64,000 nt of DNA from an uncultured Pirellulaceae bacterium. GTDB taxonomy: Bacteria; Planctomycetota; Planctomycetia; Pirellulales; Pirellulaceae. The stretch's first letter is position 1. Every line of letters starts with the position of its first letter. Both the position numbers and the translations under genes were made by a program. The stretch is taken from positions 1,054,001-1,118,000 of the forward strand of contig CALKGE010000001.1 in the NCBI GenBank assembly GCA_938084685.1. The letters are read 5' to 3'. Shown here piece by piece: positions 24,877 to 37,100 of the stretch. Below the pieces are notes generated by a model. The model saw only the letters and a list, made by a program, of their open reading frames with translations, was not told the origin of the DNA and did not search any database.

Positions 24877-26997
24877 ATGGCGCGTACATTACTAGTGGCA
24901 TTGGCTGCTTTTTGTTTCTTGAATTCTGACATTCAGGCCGAGACAATCGATTCTGTTTTATCAGCTGAAAACAGTTCACTCGGTGTCACAAAACAGTCAG
25001 TGGGACTGGTAGACGATATGGCGTTTGTTCGCCGAGCCAGTGTTGATCTGATTGGTCGAATTCCGACGCTCGAAGAATTGGCAGAGTATCAGTCCTGGCC
25101 TGCTGAACAGCGTCGCGACATGCTGGTAGATAAACTAATCGACCATCCTCGATTTGCTGACCGTTGGACTGTCTTCTTTGCTGATTTGCTCCGCCTGCGA
25201 AGTAATGTTACGGGAGGTTCTGCGTTAATCGCTCATGTTAATCGCAGTATTCGCGAAGACCTCCCGTACAACGAATTTGCTTCATCCTTGATCGCGACCA
25301 ATGGTAAAGCGGGACGAAGTCCCGAAGTCGGATTCATTCTTGGAGACAATGCAGACCCGCTAGCAATGGCCAGCGTCACGACTCAGGTCTTTATGGGAGT
25401 GCGTATCAGTTGTGCTCAGTGTCATGACCATCCTTTTGATATCTGGACGCGAAAGGATTTTTACAGCGTGGCTGCCTACTTTGGTAAGACTCGTCGTTAC
25501 GAAAGCAATTTCACTCGAGTCGTCTATACGTCAGAAGGTGAACAGACCTCTGTCCTCTGGCCCCCTCAGGATGAAGCTGAAGAATCAGAACGTAAGGCGA
25601 TGATACCTTCGTTTCCGTTTCCGATGATTGACGCCGAAGAGAAGCCCGAGTTCATCGCGCGATACGAAGCGTTGTTAAAGAAAAAAGCGGAAGCATTGGC
25701 GGCGGTCGATAACTCACCTTCCCTGGATGATTTACTGGCAGCCGCTGACGGGAAGGTCGAAGCGGCAACTGGTTCCGGGGTCGATGTTGCTGTTGCTGAA
25801 GCTCGTGAGGAAATATCCAAAATTGACGTCAAGGGAAGCCTCTATAAGCGAAGTGAATATCGCGAGTTACTTGCCGATCAGATCACGAGTCCTCGTAATC
25901 GCTTGTTTGCAGAGTCTTTTGTGAATCGCGTTTGGCACGATTTGGTGGGACGCGGGTTCGTAGAGCCTATTGATGACTTCCGGGAAGACAATCCTCCCAG
26001 CCATCCCCAAACGCTGGCGTATATTGCGGACGAGTTTGTGGGCAATGGATATAGTTTCAAACAATTGGTGAAGTCCATCGTGCAGTCAGATGTTTACCAG
26101 TTAAAACAGGTTCCGCTCGGAGTTAATGAGCTTGAACAGGAAGAGTTGGAAGCTGCATTTCTGGCGACTCCCATGCGACGCATGCTTAGCGAAGCGCTCT
26201 ACGATAGTATCGTAACTGCCGGACATCTGTTCGACGTAAAATACCGACCGGGAGAAAATGAGAGGATCATTGAGCAGGAAGTCCGAGTGTTACTTGCTGC
26301 TGAAGGGCAGCCACAGGATCTGGCTACGGCTGATGTACAGGATCTTGCAGGCGCCAAACCTCAAATGACTAATCAGGCCATGGCTAACAACAATGCTGGG
26401 GGAGCTGGTTATAAGCTGGAAGAGGCAATCGAATTGGACTTCGATGCATTGCTGGAAGAGGAAGACGAAGTCGAATTGGACAGGATGGTAGCAAAATCTC
26501 AGGAAGAGTTGGAAGCCGAGCGAATGCAGATGGAAAACCAGCGTCGTCCTCGTCCAGGTATGCAGTATGAAACCAAGGTGGTTCAGCGAACAGTGGACGA
26601 CAATCCACGATTCAGTTCTGCTCTGCGAATGGCAACACCGGCACCTGTCGGACATTTTGTTCGAGTTTTTGGTCAGACGTCACGAAACGACCTGGGTGAC
26701 ATCCGTGATGATAACCCCTCAATGCGTCAGTCGCTGATGATGCTTAACGGGCGTTTGACGCATGAAGCATCACGAGTCGGGACACTGGAACCTGTATCGA
26801 AATACCTTGTTAGTGGAAAACTTCAGGTTGAGAAAGCCGTTCAACTTGTGTACCACGAGATTTTGACCCGTGATCCGTCTGCTGATGAGCTTGCTTGGGC
26901 AAAGGAGCTTCTCGCCGAAGCGAAGAGCCCTCAGGCCGGAATTGCGGATCTCAGATGGGTAATGCTTAACAGTAACGAGTTCCGATTCCTGCCGTAA
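24877..26997 (+). CDS. Exported DUF1549/DUF1553 protein
   Basis: This 706-residue protein has a signal peptide (LLVALAAFCFLNSDIQAE), then a DUF1549 domain (AFVRRASVDLIGRIPTLEEL, HPRFADRWTVFFADLLRLRS) ending with the haem-like CAQCHDHP motif at C179-H183, and a DUF1553 domain (NRLFAESFVNRVWHDLVGRG, DDFREDNPPSHP, FGQTSRNDL, LMMLNGRL). The CxxCH could hold haem c. A Glu-rich insertion of about 70 residues (roughly 500-570, FDALLEEEDEVELDRM) splits DUF1553. These proteins are greatly expanded in planctomycetes and are almost always followed by a DUF1501 gene, as here; their biochemical role is unresolved, with polysaccharide-related functions often proposed. Confidence 0.93.
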   Translation: MARTLLVALAAFCFLNSDIQAETIDSVLSAENSSLGVTKQSVGLVDDMAFVRRASVDLIGRIPTLEELAEYQSWPAEQRRDMLVDKLIDHPRFADRWTVFFADLLRLRSNVTGGSALIAHVNRSIREDLPYNEFASSLIATNGKAGRSPEVGFILGDNADPLAMASVTTQVFMGVRISCAQCHDHPFDIWTRKDFYSVAAYFGKTRRYESNFTRVVYTSEGEQTSVLWPPQDEAEESERKAMIPSFPFPMIDAEEKPEFIARYEALLKKKAEALAAVDNSPSLDDLLAAADGKVEAATGSGVDVAVAEAREEISKIDVKGSLYKRSEYRELLADQITSPRNRLFAESFVNRVWHDLVGRGFVEPIDDFREDNPPSHPQTLAYIADEFVGNGYSFKQLVKSIVQSDVYQLKQVPLGVNELEQEELEAAFLATPMRRMLSEALYDSIVTAGHLFDVKYRPGENERIIEQEVRVLLAAEGQPQDLATADVQDLAGAKPQMTNQAMANNNAGGAGYKLEEAIELDFDALLEEEDEVELDRMVAKSQEELEAERMQMENQRRPRPGMQYETKVVQRTVDDNPRFSSALRMATPAPVGHFVRVFGQTSRNDLGDIRDDNPSMRQSLMMLNGRLTHEASRVGTLEPVSKYLVSGKLQVEKAVQLVYHEILTRDPSADELAWAKELLAEAKSPQAGIADLRWVMLNSNEFRFLP

Positions 26998-27091
26998 CAA
27001 TGACGTACGCGGCAGAGTCGGATAAACTTTATATATAGATCAGATTAATGTAAGTAAATTGGTCGTCGTACCAGACAGGAGAAACAAAACC

Positions 27092-28342
27092 ATGGCATGT
27101 AAAGACTACAAGCTAAGTCGACGAGCGATGATGGGTGCCGCCGGCGCTTCAGTATTCGGTTTGAATATTCGAGATTTGCTGGCCTATTCGTCCGTTCATC
27201 ATCCTGCCACCGCAGAACAGGTTATTTTGTTTTGGAATGGCGGTGGAATGTCCCATATTGACACCTGGGATCCCAAGCCTGGACGACCTACTCAGGGTGA
27301 GTTCAATCCGATTAATACATCTGTTCCGGGTATGCAGATTTCCGAGATTTTCCCTAAGTTGTCGAAGCAGATGCATAATGCTGCTCTGATTCGCTCAATC
27401 GCTGGAACTCAGGGAGCTCACGGTCGTGCCAGTTATAATCTGCAGACCAGTTACCTTCCAGGTCCGATTCGGCATCCAGGTGTAGGTTCGGTCGTTGTTC
27501 ATGAATTGGACAATAACAGTGATTTGCCTCCTTATATTACGATCAGTGGTCAGGCTCCACAGGCCAGTTATCTGGGCCAAAGCTGTGAAGCGTACTACGT
27601 TTCTGCTCCTGGAGAAAAAGACCCTTATCTGACGTTCCCAGAAGGTATCACTCAGGTGCGAGGAGATCGCCGTCTGGAGCAGCTGGCGAAATTCAATCAG
27701 CGGTTCCTGAACAAGAAGAATGATACACGTCTCACTTCAACTCAGACTGCTATCGAAGATGCGGTGCGACTGATGCGTTCACCTGCACTGGAAGCGTTTG
27801 AATTGGATAAAGTGGATGCGAAGACGTTGGAACGCTACGGCGATACTAACTTTGGCCGAGGCGCTCTGATGGCAAGACGTCTTGTCGAAAGAGGAGTTCG
27901 CTTCGTACAGGTGAATCGAGGTGGTTTTGATACTCACAGTAACAACTTCCCCGCTATGACCAATCATGGTGAGGTAATGGATCCGGCTCTGGCTTCGTTG
28001 ATGGAAGACCTGAGTGAATCAGGGATGCTGGAGAAAACGATGGTGATCATGCTCAGTGAATTTGGGCGTACACCGCGGATTAATGACAACGCCGGACGCG
28101 ATCACTGGGCCTCGGTCTTTAGTTGCTTCATTGCCGGTGGCGGTATTAAGGGCGGACAGGTTATCGGATCATCCGATGAGGATGGAGCGATGCCGAAAGA
28201 TCGACCTGTGCAAGTTGCAGATATTCATGCAACGCTGTGCCATGCCATGGGGATCGATCATGAGAAGGAAGTGATGACTCCCTTGTTGCGTCCTATGAAA
28301 CTGGTTGATAACGGTGTTCCTGTGAAGGAGCTGTTTAGCTAA
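27092..28342 (+). CDS. DUF1501 protein (sulfatase-fold, TAT-like signal)
   Basis: From the ATG at 27092 (AGGAG upstream) the product has 416 residues. The N-terminus LSRRAMMGAAGASVFGLNI resembles a twin-arginine signal. DUF1501 hallmarks are VILFWNGGGMSHIDTWDPKP, FPKLSKQMHNAALIRSI, GVRFVQVNRGGFDTHSNN and MVIMLSEFGRTPRIN..GRDHW, which line up with the metal-binding residues of the alkaline phosphatase/sulfatase superfamily. It is paired with the DUF1549/DUF1553 gene 94 bp upstream. An upstream in-frame ATG at 27059 adds only 11 residues and has no ribosome binding site. A terminator follows. Confidence 0.92.
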   Translation: MACKDYKLSRRAMMGAAGASVFGLNIRDLLAYSSVHHPATAEQVILFWNGGGMSHIDTWDPKPGRPTQGEFNPINTSVPGMQISEIFPKLSKQMHNAALIRSIAGTQGAHGRASYNLQTSYLPGPIRHPGVGSVVVHELDNNSDLPPYITISGQAPQASYLGQSCEAYYVSAPGEKDPYLTFPEGITQVRGDRRLEQLAKFNQRFLNKKNDTRLTSTQTAIEDAVRLMRSPALEAFELDKVDAKTLERYGDTNFGRGALMARRLVERGVRFVQVNRGGFDTHSNNFPAMTNHGEVMDPALASLMEDLSESGMLEKTMVIMLSEFGRTPRINDNAGRDHWASVFSCFIAGGGIKGGQVIGSSDEDGAMPKDRPVQVADIHATLCHAMGIDHEKEVMTPLLRPMKLVDNGVPVKELFS

Positions 28343-28387
28343 CCAGCCAGCCAGATTGTTTTTCCCAATTTAATTAGTTTTATAAGA

Positions 28388-28429
28388 AAACCTGGCTTGG
28401 CCAAGCGAATTGGTCAGCTGGGTTTTTTT
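28388..28429 (+). terminator. Rho-independent terminator after the DUF1501 gene
   Basis: AAACC pairs with GGGTT and an inner GGCT/AGCT and CCAA/TTGG extend the stem with a small internal loop; seven T residues follow (28423-28429). It separates the DUF1549/DUF1501 pair from the large TPR-ExbB operon. Confidence 0.75.
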
Positions 28430-28488
28430 GTCGAATCAGCTGACAACTCCACAATTTGAATGATCGTTAGGTCAAGGTAATCAGGATA

Positions 28489-31002
28489 ATGTTGCGTTCC
28501 CCCCTTTGCGCAGTTGGTCTGGGAGTAGCTCTTGCTCTCGCTCTCTTTATTTCATCCACCAATCAGGCTTTAGCTCAGGCGGAAGCTGATTCAGCGGATG
28601 CTTCTGGCACTCCTGCAGCAGGAATGCGAGGTTCTTTAGTAGAGGATCGCGCGGCACGACAATTGATTGATGCCGGCGATGCCAGAATGGACGCCAATGA
28701 AACAGAAAAGGCGTTGGAGATCTGGAGGTCTGTAATCGAGCGGTATCCTCGCAGCCGTGTTCGCTTTGCTGCTCACATGAAACTGGGGAAGCATTATCTG
28801 GATCGCGATCGTGCTTATGATCGCGCCCGAACGCATTTCGAAGAAGTCACGATTGAAGACAATCGGGATGATGATCAGCGAGCCGAAGCGTTGTTGAATG
28901 TTGGTGTTTGTCACTACTGGTCCCGGTTGTATGGGAAGTGTTTTCAGGTCATGAGAGATGTGATCGAGCAGTTTCCTGTCAGTCCACAGGTTAATCAGGC
29001 GTACTACTACATAGGACTGGGGCACTTTCAACAGGGGCATTACAGTCGTGCCATCGAAGCACTTGAAAAAGTGGGAACGACACTGACTGATGAAGACAGC
29101 AACAACGAAAAGCTGGAAGCGGGTAAACGGTTCTTCGTGAAGGTGGAAGATGCCGATCTGGCCGTGCTCGATGATGAAGATAGTGTCGACGTTGTCTGCA
29201 AGTCGTCCGGCGGTGATGAAGAAGTTGTGAAATGTTTTCCGATCGGCAGAAATGTCCGAATCGTACTCGGTTCCGTCCCGACAGGACTGGGGATTCCCAA
29301 ACCAGGCAATGGAACTCTGGAAGTCAAAGGGGGTGACACGGTACAGGTGTTGTACACCGATGCGCATACCGAAGACAAAGAGGTGGACGTGGAAGTACTC
29401 TCTGAAGTGACGGTCGTGGGTGACGGCGTAGTGCAGTTCAAAGACGGAGCGTTTCATGAAACACTCAATGGAGTTGTACTTGGCAAAACAGCCAATATTG
29501 AAATCGTGGATGCGGATCGTGATGTGACCAGTCAGGCAGATACTCTGCGGGCCACCGTTGCGATTTACCGGCGTAAAACCGATGAAGAGATTGAAAACGA
29601 AAAGGCTGAATTGATTGCTAAAGAAGGAGTGCCGGAGGCTGGAAATACACCTGACAACGATCCGCTCGGTGATATCCCTTTGTTTGAAGATGAAGAGGAA
29701 GAAGTTGATCCCTTCAAGTTGATCGAAACTCTTCAGGTGACACTGACGGAAGTCAAAGTAAAGCAGCAACGCAAGCAGATTCTTGTCGTACCCGAGGAGG
29801 AATCTGAGGGGGATGCCGTTGAGGAAAGTGCTCCGGAACAGCAGGGCACCGAGTCCGCAGCTACAGGTGCAGAGCAGGCAGGTACGGATCCGGAAGTAGG
29901 GCAGAGTGCAGAACAGGACGCTACGGCTGCAGAGGAAAAAGGGCCAGAAGATCCTGCTGAGACCGAAGCAGAATTGAATGCAGTTCATAGTGGCGTGTTT
30001 CGTGTTTCGCTTTCAGTGGTGCGAGCGGAAGACGCGGTCGCGGACGCGCAGTTGCAGGCATTGCCCGGAGACCAGATTCGGATCACTTATGAAGATCAAC
30101 TGCATACCGGCGAAGGTGTCGCCGTCTTGACTTCCAAAGGTCGCTGCCTGGAAGGAAATATTGGCGGAGTACGCGTGACTCAGGCTTTGATTTCAGACGA
30201 GGAATTGCGAGTACAGACGCAGTTGAAGACTGCCGATGCATTGACTCGCATCGGGAATCGCTACAAAGAGTTTGGACTGAAAAAGAAGGCGGAGGAAAAA
30301 TACGGCCAGGCATTGGGAGTTTGTGAACAGATTATGCCTGAAGTACAGAAGCTCCGCGGACGGTTACTTGAAGAAACGTATGTGCAGCTGTGGCACATCT
30401 ATTTTGAAATGGATCGGTTAAATCTTGCTGCCGCGATGTGCGAACGGTTGCAGCGCGAATTTCCGGCAAGTGGATTTGTGGATGATGCGTTGTTGCAGTT
30501 GGCTGACGTGGCACGAGTGGGAGGAGAGCTTAATCGAGCCATTGGTATCTATACCAGGTTGGCAAATATGCAAACCAGTCAGCTTCGAGGAGAGGCTCAG
30601 TTTGGAATTGCCGAATGTTTCGAAGCCATGGCAGAGGCTCAGACAAGCGAAGCCGGAACTGCTCAGCTTAAAGACAGGGCATTCCAGGAATACAAAAAGG
30701 TTTATGACCAGTTTCCGGAAAGTGGACGAGTTGGTGAGGCTGTCGCCAAGATGGCAAACCACTACTACATGCAAAAAGATTATTCCCGAGCGATTGATAC
30801 GTTTGAGACTGTGCTGGAAAGCCACCCGGATGCAAGGTTCCTGGATGTCATTCTGTTCAATTATGGGCGTTGTCTGTTCCGTATGGACAGACGCAGTCCC
30901 GCTCGACAACGTTTTGAACAACTGATTGCAGATTTCCCCGAAAGTCAATTGGCTCCGGAAGCAAAAAAAATCGCAGAAGCTTTAAAAAATGCAGGGTTTT
31001 AA
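28489..31002 (+). CDS. Exported TPR protein with a split beta-module (837 aa)
   Basis: After a signal peptide (LGVALALALFISSTNQALAQ) TPR-like helices run from about residue 55 to 200 (KALEIWRSVIERYPRSRVRF, VNQAYYYIGLGHFQQGHYSR). Residues 210-570 form a beta-rich region with the module TANIEIVDADRDVTSQADTL and, after an acidic low-complexity insertion (about 435-495), VHSGVFRVSLSVV. TPRs return from about 590 to the end (LADVARVGGELNRAIGIYTR, YYMQKDYSRAIDTFETVLES). The same beta-module recurs in the next gene. It opens a plus-strand run that includes ExbB and ExbD proteins, suggesting a periplasmic scaffold. Function unknown. Long open frames on the other strand are by-products. Confidence 0.87.
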   Translation: MLRSPLCAVGLGVALALALFISSTNQALAQAEADSADASGTPAAGMRGSLVEDRAARQLIDAGDARMDANETEKALEIWRSVIERYPRSRVRFAAHMKLGKHYLDRDRAYDRARTHFEEVTIEDNRDDDQRAEALLNVGVCHYWSRLYGKCFQVMRDVIEQFPVSPQVNQAYYYIGLGHFQQGHYSRAIEALEKVGTTLTDEDSNNEKLEAGKRFFVKVEDADLAVLDDEDSVDVVCKSSGGDEEVVKCFPIGRNVRIVLGSVPTGLGIPKPGNGTLEVKGGDTVQVLYTDAHTEDKEVDVEVLSEVTVVGDGVVQFKDGAFHETLNGVVLGKTANIEIVDADRDVTSQADTLRATVAIYRRKTDEEIENEKAELIAKEGVPEAGNTPDNDPLGDIPLFEDEEEEVDPFKLIETLQVTLTEVKVKQQRKQILVVPEEESEGDAVEESAPEQQGTESAATGAEQAGTDPEVGQSAEQDATAAEEKGPEDPAETEAELNAVHSGVFRVSLSVVRAEDAVADAQLQALPGDQIRITYEDQLHTGEGVAVLTSKGRCLEGNIGGVRVTQALISDEELRVQTQLKTADALTRIGNRYKEFGLKKKAEEKYGQALGVCEQIMPEVQKLRGRLLEETYVQLWHIYFEMDRLNLAAAMCERLQREFPASGFVDDALLQLADVARVGGELNRAIGIYTRLANMQTSQLRGEAQFGIAECFEAMAEAQTSEAGTAQLKDRAFQEYKKVYDQFPESGRVGEAVAKMANHYYMQKDYSRAIDTFETVLESHPDARFLDVILFNYGRCLFRMDRRSPARQRFEQLIADFPESQLAPEAKKIAEALKNAGF

Positions 31003-31116
31003 CCGGATAGATCACCCTGTTCACTCTCTTAATCATATAGAAGACAGACATCATTTAATTCAGATCAAGGATTTCCATACGGAAAGCCAGCAAAAGCCAG
31101 CAAAAGATAGAAAACC

Positions 31117-34100
31117 ATGAAGATGTTAAGAATTACTCCCCGGTTTCAAATTGATCGATGTTCCTCCTGGGCTTTAGCCCTAATTGTGACTGCGGTCCTG
31201 CTCGGATCTGTTGAACCGGCACAAGCTCAGCAGGCTCCCTCGGCAGAGGACCTTGCTGCTGAAACAAAGGCCGTTAATCAACGTCTCAGTCAGCTCGAAT
31301 CGGAGCTTGGGAAGTTTAAAGATTCTGCTCCTGAAGCGGCTCAATTGATGCTGCAACTGGCCGACGAGTATTTCAAGCACGGTCGTGGACTCGGGTTGGT
31401 TCGCATTTGCCAGCGTTTTAGTCAGGTACATTTCAATCACCCCAAGCATCGGGAAATGATGCTGAAATTGATTGATGGGCAGCAGGTGCTGTCACGTAAT
31501 AAGGAGTTAATTGTCGCCTGCCGGCAGTATCTGGACCGGTATGGAGCGTCCGCGGAGTCAGCTGCGATTGAAATTCGACTGGCGGATGCCCTGGCTCAAA
31601 CGACCGACCGTGAAGCGGCTGCTCAAGCTGCCGAAGTTGTCTGGAAGCGGCATGGAAACTCTGTGACTGGTAAGAAGTATGTTGAGCGAGCGGTCTATCT
31701 ATATCAGAGTCTGCCGGGCAATGACCTGCAAACTCAGGCTGCGGTGCTTTCGGAAGAGGCGATGGAAAAGATTCCCGCCAAGCCATTTGCTCAAGCCATG
31801 GGACGTAACGCAGTTTATCTGTACTCGCGGTTGACCAAACGCGTTGAATCGAATCGAGTGATTAACCGTATGTTCCAGAAGGGGCTAGCCGGAGACAGTG
31901 AGCAGCAGCGAACGGCTTATCTTCAGATGGCGGCCAATTATGAACAGCTTCAACAGTACACAAATGCGTCGAATATGTATCAGCGAGCGCGACAGATTCG
32001 AGATGATGCGGATACGCTCTATAGGCAGGTCATGGTCGTATATAACAGCAAAACAAATCCTGGGCAGACCGAGGCTTTGCTGAATCAGTTCAAGCAGAAG
32101 TTTCCTACGGATGATAGGAAGTGGGTGCTTCAGCAGTATGTTGCTGCCCAGTATTACGGCGCGATGAATAATGCGAAAGCACTGCAATTAATTCGTGACG
32201 GATTGCAGGGGGATTCGATAACTCACAATGCTTCGGGACTCTTTTTAACCTTGAATGGTACTGAACTGCCAAGGCTGCAGGATTCAGAACGAGTGATTCG
32301 TGGTGCGATTGCCAACAGTAAAAATCCTGCTTCCCGTGCCAGGCTTTACAGAGTGCTGGCCTTCAATATCTATACCGGCGAAGCTTTCAATAAGAATCGA
32401 GCGTTGCAGCTATGTCGAGAATTTCTATCGCGATTCCCTGATGGTGGTGGTGACACTACCACAATGATCGATTACCTGTTCAAGAATTCTCCAGATGACA
32501 ATTCCTTCCGCAATGATGTCCGCATGGTGCTTGCCTCGCGAAAGAAATTTCTTCAGCATGCAGGATTGGTCTCCTATCCGGCTGCCTGGGTGCAGGCGAA
32601 TCGGAGCAATGCAGATTACAAGACTCGTGCGCAAATACTGAAACAGGAATTGGCAAATGCTGACAATGATGCACTGGTGAAACTGTGGGCCCAGTCCAGC
32701 GGTAATACCAAGGCCGCGGCAGCTGTGCGTCAGCAGTTGTTGGAGTCCGCCCATTTTAATGCGATGAACAATGACATGGCATTATTAATACTGTCTCAAC
32801 AGGCTACTTATTACCGTAGCTATGCTCCAGCAGCAGATAGGGGTATCGGTAATAAATATTATCCGCTGTGGATCCGTCGTTTTCCCAATGACGTGGCGAT
32901 GGCGGCCGACTACCTGTATATGGCAACGACGTATGGAACGCCAGAGGATTGTCGAACTGCGCTGCAGCATATGCTTCGGAAAGACCCACCAGTTGGCTCG
33001 GCCGATACGCACTATCGTATGTTGACCTGTGCAGCTCGCAATGAAGATGTCAATTTGGCTCGTCAGGCATACAACTGGATCCGCCGTGAGGAACAACAGC
33101 ATGGAATTCAAGCCAGCTATCTGGTTTCCATGGGTGATATCCTGACCGAATTAAAACTTGTTGATTTAGCCAAGGAGCGATTTCAAACGGGTGCCAACCT
33201 TCCCGTGTTCACGTCAGATAGCAAACAGTGTGTTGATCGTTTGGCTACGTTGGAAGAAGATCCGGTAAAACGAAGACAGATATACGAGGCGTCATTTCGG
33301 AAGGAGTCGGATCAGTTTGGTTCAGTGATGCACAATGTCGTTGCGATTCAACTTGCACCCGAAGAAGGAAAAGTCATTGACTGGAACGCCGTACTAACTT
33401 TGATTCAGCAGGCAAAAGATCGTGATTTAGATCGTCCCTTTGCCACCTGTGGACTCGATGTAAATACCTGTGTCGGTTACGTTTCGGCGCTGAGGAATTC
33501 TGATACTGTTGAACCTGCACAGAAACGACAATACTTGGATCGGTTCGTCAAACTTGATCTGCCGCTGGTATCGCCAATAGCGGAATTATTGTTGCTTAAT
33601 GACGAGCAAGCCCCCAAGCCAGAAAAGATGGCAGAGTTACTGGCCTATCAGCGGGCCACCTATAACTGTGGGGAAACCTACCAGGGGTTTGATCAGTTAA
33701 CTCAGTTCGCCAGATCGGCAGCTGCGAATCAACAGCACGTAGCGGCGACAACCATTGGAACCGGAATTCTGGCCAACTTTGCGTCCGTGGACGAGAACCG
33801 TCGCAAGGCGGTACGTGATCTGGTAAGTCGTAGCTATACGCAAATTGGTGAAGTAGGTTTGACGATTGACGAGGATAGTCCAATCGCACCACTGCTGCAG
33901 GCCGCACTCTATCTGCGACTTGGTGATCAGGAACTGGCATTTGATCTGTATAACGAAAACGTCAGCCTGTTTGACGAGCATCGTGATCAAATGCCGGTTG
34001 ATCTTGTGGAATTCGTCGTGCAACGTCTGATTGCCGCTGGCGGGGACGAGAACTTCAATTATGTGGAAGACTTGGTACGAACCTGGTTGGTGAAAAACAG

Positions 34101-37100
34101 CGAGTCTCAGGAAGTGGGAGATGATGCCAAGGCAACGATGCAGCTTCTGCTGGCTCAGAACTACTTTAAGGCTCGTCGATTTGATATTGCTCGCAGTGAA
34201 TACACCACCGTTGTTAATCGTTATCCCGAGACAGAACAGGCGCTGGATGCCCAGTTTGGTATCGGAGAATCGTTCATGGAGCAGAAAGTCTTCGACCAGG
34301 CTCAATTGGTATTCGACAAACTGGCCAATAGCAATGAAACGTTGATTGTTGTTCGAGCCGAATTTTTGAGAGGTGTGCTTTCGTTCCGTCGAGGAGACCG
34401 GGATGAAGCCCGGGATATTTTCCGAAGCGTGCTGGAACGGGTGCCTGACGTCGAGCTGGCTAACCAGACACTTTATAACCTGGCCGAAATTTACCGAGTG
34501 GAAGAAAGGTATATCGATCAGTTAAATCTGCTGAGAACGATCGGTCGATTGGGACGGCAAAGTAAAAGTCGACATAACCCAGGGACTCCGCTGTCCATCG
34601 TCGTCCATGACAGTGATCTCGGGATTAGTCGTGGTCATAACCGCATTCCTGTACTGGTGACAACAACCGGCGGGGATTCGGAAATGGTTTATCTGATTTC
34701 AACCGGTGCAGGAAAAGGATTGTTCCGAGGTGACTTGGAAACCGTTTTAGGGGAAGTCGCGAAGGATGACGGTTATCTGCAGCTTACAGGAAACGATGTA
34801 ATTCGCTGCGACTATCCGGAAGAATTTCGAGCGGAGTTCAAGAGTGTGCCTCTATCAGACGTGGATATTCGTATCGCCTCCAATGCGGAATTTGAAATTG
34901 CCAGCAGCATTGACGGAGAAAGTGAAGAGACCAGCTTCAGTGACGAATTGATCGCGCAGCAGGAAGGTACGGACGACGAACGACTGAGTCAGACCCGTCC
35001 ATCCAATCAGGTGAAGCCCGGTAACCCGCTTTATATTCAGGTATCCGATTCAGATCGTGACCTGACTGGAGAGATCGATAATCTGGTCGTCAAACTTGTT
35101 ACTGATAGTGGTGATGAAGTTCAGGTCGAGATTACCGAAACTTCTGCCCACTCGGGTATCTTCGAAGGGACCGTAGATACCAGTGAATTGCCCGCAGGTG
35201 CTCTCGCTACAGACTCGGCCATTGACCACAGTCCCCTGATGGCGATTGACAAGGATCCGAGTACGTTTTGGCTCAGCCAGCCAGATGGTGCCGCACCAAA
35301 GGATCTTACCGTCGATATGAAAGACTTGTATGGTATTTCACGAGTCAGTGTTGGTTCGCCAAATTCAGAGAATAACCATCCAGTCCGTATGGACTTGCTC
35401 GGTAGCTACGACGGTGAATACTGGTTCCGCTTGTCTAGTTTTCCTCGTCGCAATCAGGTTCGTGGCCTCACCGAGTTGGTTTCTGGTGTTCAGCAACTGG
35501 TGGTGATGGGAGATCATCGCAGCTATCGCGAATGGAGCCAGGTACTGGCGTTGGCAGCCAATAAGTCAGATGAATTTACTGCTGTTGAAAACGAATTGGT
35601 TGTTCAGGAAGAAATCGAAGAAGGTGGTAATGCTGCGGCTCGCAGTGTCCTCTGGTCGGGACTCTTCCATATGGAGCGCAGTGCTGCCGTCCGCTTCCGG
35701 GTTCAGGGCAATACTACGGCATTGGCGGTGGATGGTATTCTCGAACTACCGGTTGCTCCTGGTACTCGGACTGTGGATGTTTGGCTCGAAAGCGGGCCCC
35801 ATACGGTGCAGGCCTTCAGTGCTTTTGCGAATCAGCAGCAGGGAGCAAAGCTGGAATATGCGATTGCCAGCGTCGATACCCAACAGGTTCTTCTGCAACC
35901 TATGCGATCTGAGCAGTTCCAGGAGGCGTCCGCTGAAGTCGAATTGTTACAGGCGCCAGTAGTTCTCAAACGTTTTGATGTATCAACAGCCCAGTTGTCG
36001 AAAACCACCGAAACATTTGCGGTGGTTGAAAAGGCAGAGTCAATGGTGACTCAGAACTGGAATGCACTGGAAGATACGCTGAGTATCAGTCTGGAAGGGA
36101 CTCAGCCTGGCGTTTATCAACTTTGGCTTGAATACAGTCGCAGTGGAACAGGAGCTCAGTTGCAGTTAACTCTGGATCAACAGGTTTTGGATCATTCGCT
36201 GGTAAACACCGGTTCGTATGACAATTACCAATCCGTGTTCGCCGGCCACATCATGATTGAAGCATCTGGAAAGAAACAGTTGGTGTTTACGCCTATCGCT
36301 GTTACTTCCAACCTGATGGAACTCAAGGGTATCGAATTACGGCCGATCGACAGGGATGCCGTAGTGAAGAGTGGGGACAGCTGGGAATTCAGATTCCCCG
36401 AACGGCAGATACGTTATACCAAAGTGGTAGTTAACGAATACGTTGGTGATGCCGTGGCTATCAGCCAGATAGAAGTTGGTAATGCGTCGAACGGGGAAAC
36501 TCAAATTCCGACCGATGCTGATATCCTGTCGCTGGCGACCAACCATGTTCTGGAAATTGCGGCGGGTGACCGGGTAGTTGCAACTTATACCGACGAGTAT
36601 ACGCTGAATGAACTCAATACGGCTCAGTTGCTGACGCGTGAACTTACTGCTACTTACCATAATGGTGAAGTGAATGCGATTTCGTACAGCCTTTCTGCGT
36701 CTGGTGCTGGTGGAGTTAACGCGCAACGTAAGGAGCTGATGCGAGTTGATCCCGGCGAGCGAATTGTGTTGGAAGTTGTCGACTATGATGAAGATCGCTC
36801 CAATGAGATCGATTCCATTCTGGTGGAAGTCGTTGTGAATGACGGTGATCCCTTGCAATTGGAAGCGACCGAGACAGGACCAAATACCGGAATCTTCACA
36901 AGGGAAATTGATACTTCAGCGGCCCCTGCCGAAAATAAACTGGCGGTTAAGTCTGGTGATGTCGTTTACCTTAGATATCTTGATAGTCAAAACACATTCC
37001 CGGGACACACGGTTCCCCGTGAACGTGTTGTGTTCGTTAACGAGCCTACGGATGCTCAAGTTAGAATCATTCCGTCTCTGGCTCAGCGAACTTCTCCCAC

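Noticed and set aside
28636..29988. 450-codon open frame on the minus strand opposite the 837-aa TPR gene
   Set aside because: The sense frame has a signal peptide, TPRs and an operon context. The antisense product has no domain and is rich in His, Phe and Ile, as expected for the complement of acidic coding sequence.
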